From Planctomycetia bacterium (lineage in GTDB: Bacteria; Planctomycetota; Planctomycetia; Gemmatales; Gemmataceae): a stretch of 51,174 nt of DNA. The notes under the pieces are model-generated. The model worked only from the letters and a program-made list of their open reading frames with translations, was not told the DNA's origin and made no database searches. The stretch is from contig SXID01000240.1 of the NCBI GenBank assembly GCA_005772955.1, forward strand, positions 1 through 51,174, in the 5' to 3' direction. The position numbers and the translations under genes are program-made. Shown piece by piece: positions 50,301 to 51,174 of the stretch (the stretch's first letter is position 1; each line of letters opens with the position of its first letter).

Positions 50301-51174
50301 TCACTTCGTCTTGCCGGGCGCCGGGATCGGGTACACCTTCAGCACCTCGTCGCCGAAGTGGTTGATGACCTTCACCGCGATCTTGCCCGTTTTCGGGAGG
50401 TCGAACGGTTGGCTCGTCGCGCTGTAGAGCTTCGACCACTCAGATTCGTCAATCTCCGCGCGGAGGGCTTTCTTGAGCTTCTCGTAGGGGCCTTCCTTCG
50501 TGTCCTTGCCGCCGTACAGGAAGTACGCGTGCCGGACGAAGAAGCTCTGCCCGTCGTAGTCGGTGTCGATGAACCAGCACGCGATGTCGTCCGTGTCGCC
50601 GGTCCGCACCGCGCCCGTGCTGGGGTCGAACACGTCCACGCCGCGAATCGTGACCACCACCTGCCCGTTCTTCACGGCGAGTTTCAGGTCGGGTTCGCCG
50701 AACACGGTGAACAGGTTGCCCGCGCCGGTCTTCTTCAGCAGTTCGTCGCCCATCGCGAGGTCCGGGTTCATGCGCACCGGCAGCACGGCCAACTTGCCGA
50801 GTTTGATCTCCTTCGTGAGTTCCGCGGTCTGCTCGTGAACGCTCGCCTCGAACGCGAACGCGCACACCAGCAGCAACTCGCACTTGCTCCCCTTGATGGC
50901 TTCGAGCGCGGCCTTCTTGATGTCGCCGTCGCCGAGCGTGCCGAACTCCGGGCCGACGCACACGCGGACGGCCTTGCCGGTGGTCGTCTCGCCTTCGGCC
51001 TGGACGTACTCGCCGGGGAACGGATCGAGCCGCGCGAAGGTGATGCGCTGGCTCTTGTCGGTCCCCTTCACCCCGGCCTTGCGGAGGTTGTCGAGGATCA
51101 TGGAGAGGAAGCTCGTAGGTCGGGTCGAGTCTTCGAGGCCCGACGTCTTCTCTGATACCCCACCGTCGGGCCTC
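50301..51174 (-). CDS. C-terminal part of a type III Mod-like DNA methyltransferase
   Basis: The minus-strand frame is open from the right window edge to the stop at 50301. The residues from MILDNLRKAGVKG (51101) onward resemble the C-terminal region found in Mod subunits of type III-like restriction systems: LDPFPGEYVQAEG, VLPVRMNPDLAMGDELLKKT, CWFIDTDYDGQSFFVRHAYF and KIAVKVINHFGDEVLKVYPI. The catalytic N-terminal part would lie outside the window. Upstream of M(51101) the frame reads on through a palindromic repeat (51115-51174) without a stop, so the repeat appears to be inside the coding sequence. Alternatively the 266-residue piece is a separate fragment with its own ATG. Confidence 0.7.
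   Translation of the reverse strand, partial: RPDGGVSEKTSGLEDSTRPTSFLSMILDNLRKAGVKGTDKSQRITFARLDPFPGEYVQAEGETTTGKAVRVCVGPEFGTLGDGDIKKAALEAIKGSKCELLLVCAFAFEASVHEQTAELTKEIKLGKLAVLPVRMNPDLAMGDELLKKTGAGNLFTVFGEPDLKLAVKNGQVVVTIRGVDVFDPSTGAVRTGDTDDIACWFIDTDYDGQSFFVRHAYFLYGGKDTKEGPYEKLKKALRAEIDESEWSKLYSATSQPFDLPKTGKIAVKVINHFGDEVLKVYPIPAPGKTK
51115..51174. repeat. Palindromic repeat at the window edge, in frame with the methyltransferase
   Basis: Left arm GTAGGTCGGGTCGAGTCTTC (51115-51134, continuing to 51144) is identical to the left arm at 33663-33692. The right arm starts GTCGGGCCTC at 51165 and runs off the window. Confidence 0.9.

Noticed and set aside
1-51174. Insertion sequence or transposase supplying the mobility of the repeats
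   Set aside because: No transposase, integrase or resolvase gene was found in the window; the mechanism must be encoded elsewhere.

Overview
The window is high-GC bacterial chromosome, gene-dense on both strands. The protein content points to a planctomycete, most likely Gemmataceae. It has two Tat-exported DUF1501 proteins, a DUF1549/DUF1553 protein, a c-type cytochrome fused to WD40 repeats, two Tat-exported Gfo/Idh/MocA oxidoreductases, a ThuA-like protein, a NIPSNAP protein and a PpiC lipoprotein. No phage, insertion sequence or CRISPR array is visible.

Layout. 1-4.6 kb: the 3' end of an unknown gene, a large P-loop ATPase and folC. 4.7-10.9 kb: an integral membrane protein, a Y-family DNA polymerase, and one 781-residue protein that joins CobT-like, NadD-like and NAD-kinase domains. 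11-18.8 kb: Gfo/Idh/MocA, DUF4261, ABC-2 permease, small membrane and charged proteins, a GT4 glycosyltransferase, ThuA and pdxJ. 19-28.4 kb: a PpiC lipoprotein and mfd, an ankyrin/DUF6985-like protein, a WD40 propeller, an ArsR regulator and a beta-CASP metallo-beta-lactamase nuclease. 28.6-37.6 kb: secreted HEAT protein, Gfo/Idh/MocA, then the DUF1501, DUF1549/1553 and cytochrome-WD40 run. 37.8-43.6 kb (minus strand): two ketosynthases (one lacking the catalytic Cys and a His), a soluble acyl-ACP desaturase, a CrtI-like FAD oxidoreductase and a HAD phosphatase, which look like a specialised lipid or polyketide pathway. 43.6-51.2 kb: PPP phosphatase, a frameshifted VOC gene, a YHS-like protein, tandem NIPSNAP, CPBP protease, DUF1501, RraA-like protein, tRNA-Cys, and the C-terminal part of a Mod-type DNA methyltransferase that runs off the window.

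The most unusual signal is not a gene. Long, often perfect inverted repeats (arms of roughly 19-44 bp) sit in about twenty intergenic gaps. Members of the same sequence families also lie inside coding genes and are read through in frame without a stop. Seven such cases are seen: the first partial gene, the ATPase, folC, the CobT-NadD-NadK fusion (weaker palindrome), mfd twice, and the methyltransferase at the right edge. For four families both an intergenic and an in-gene copy occur in this window. This resembles in concept the Rickettsia palindromic elements: mobile hairpin DNA tolerated as extra peptide loops in essential proteins.
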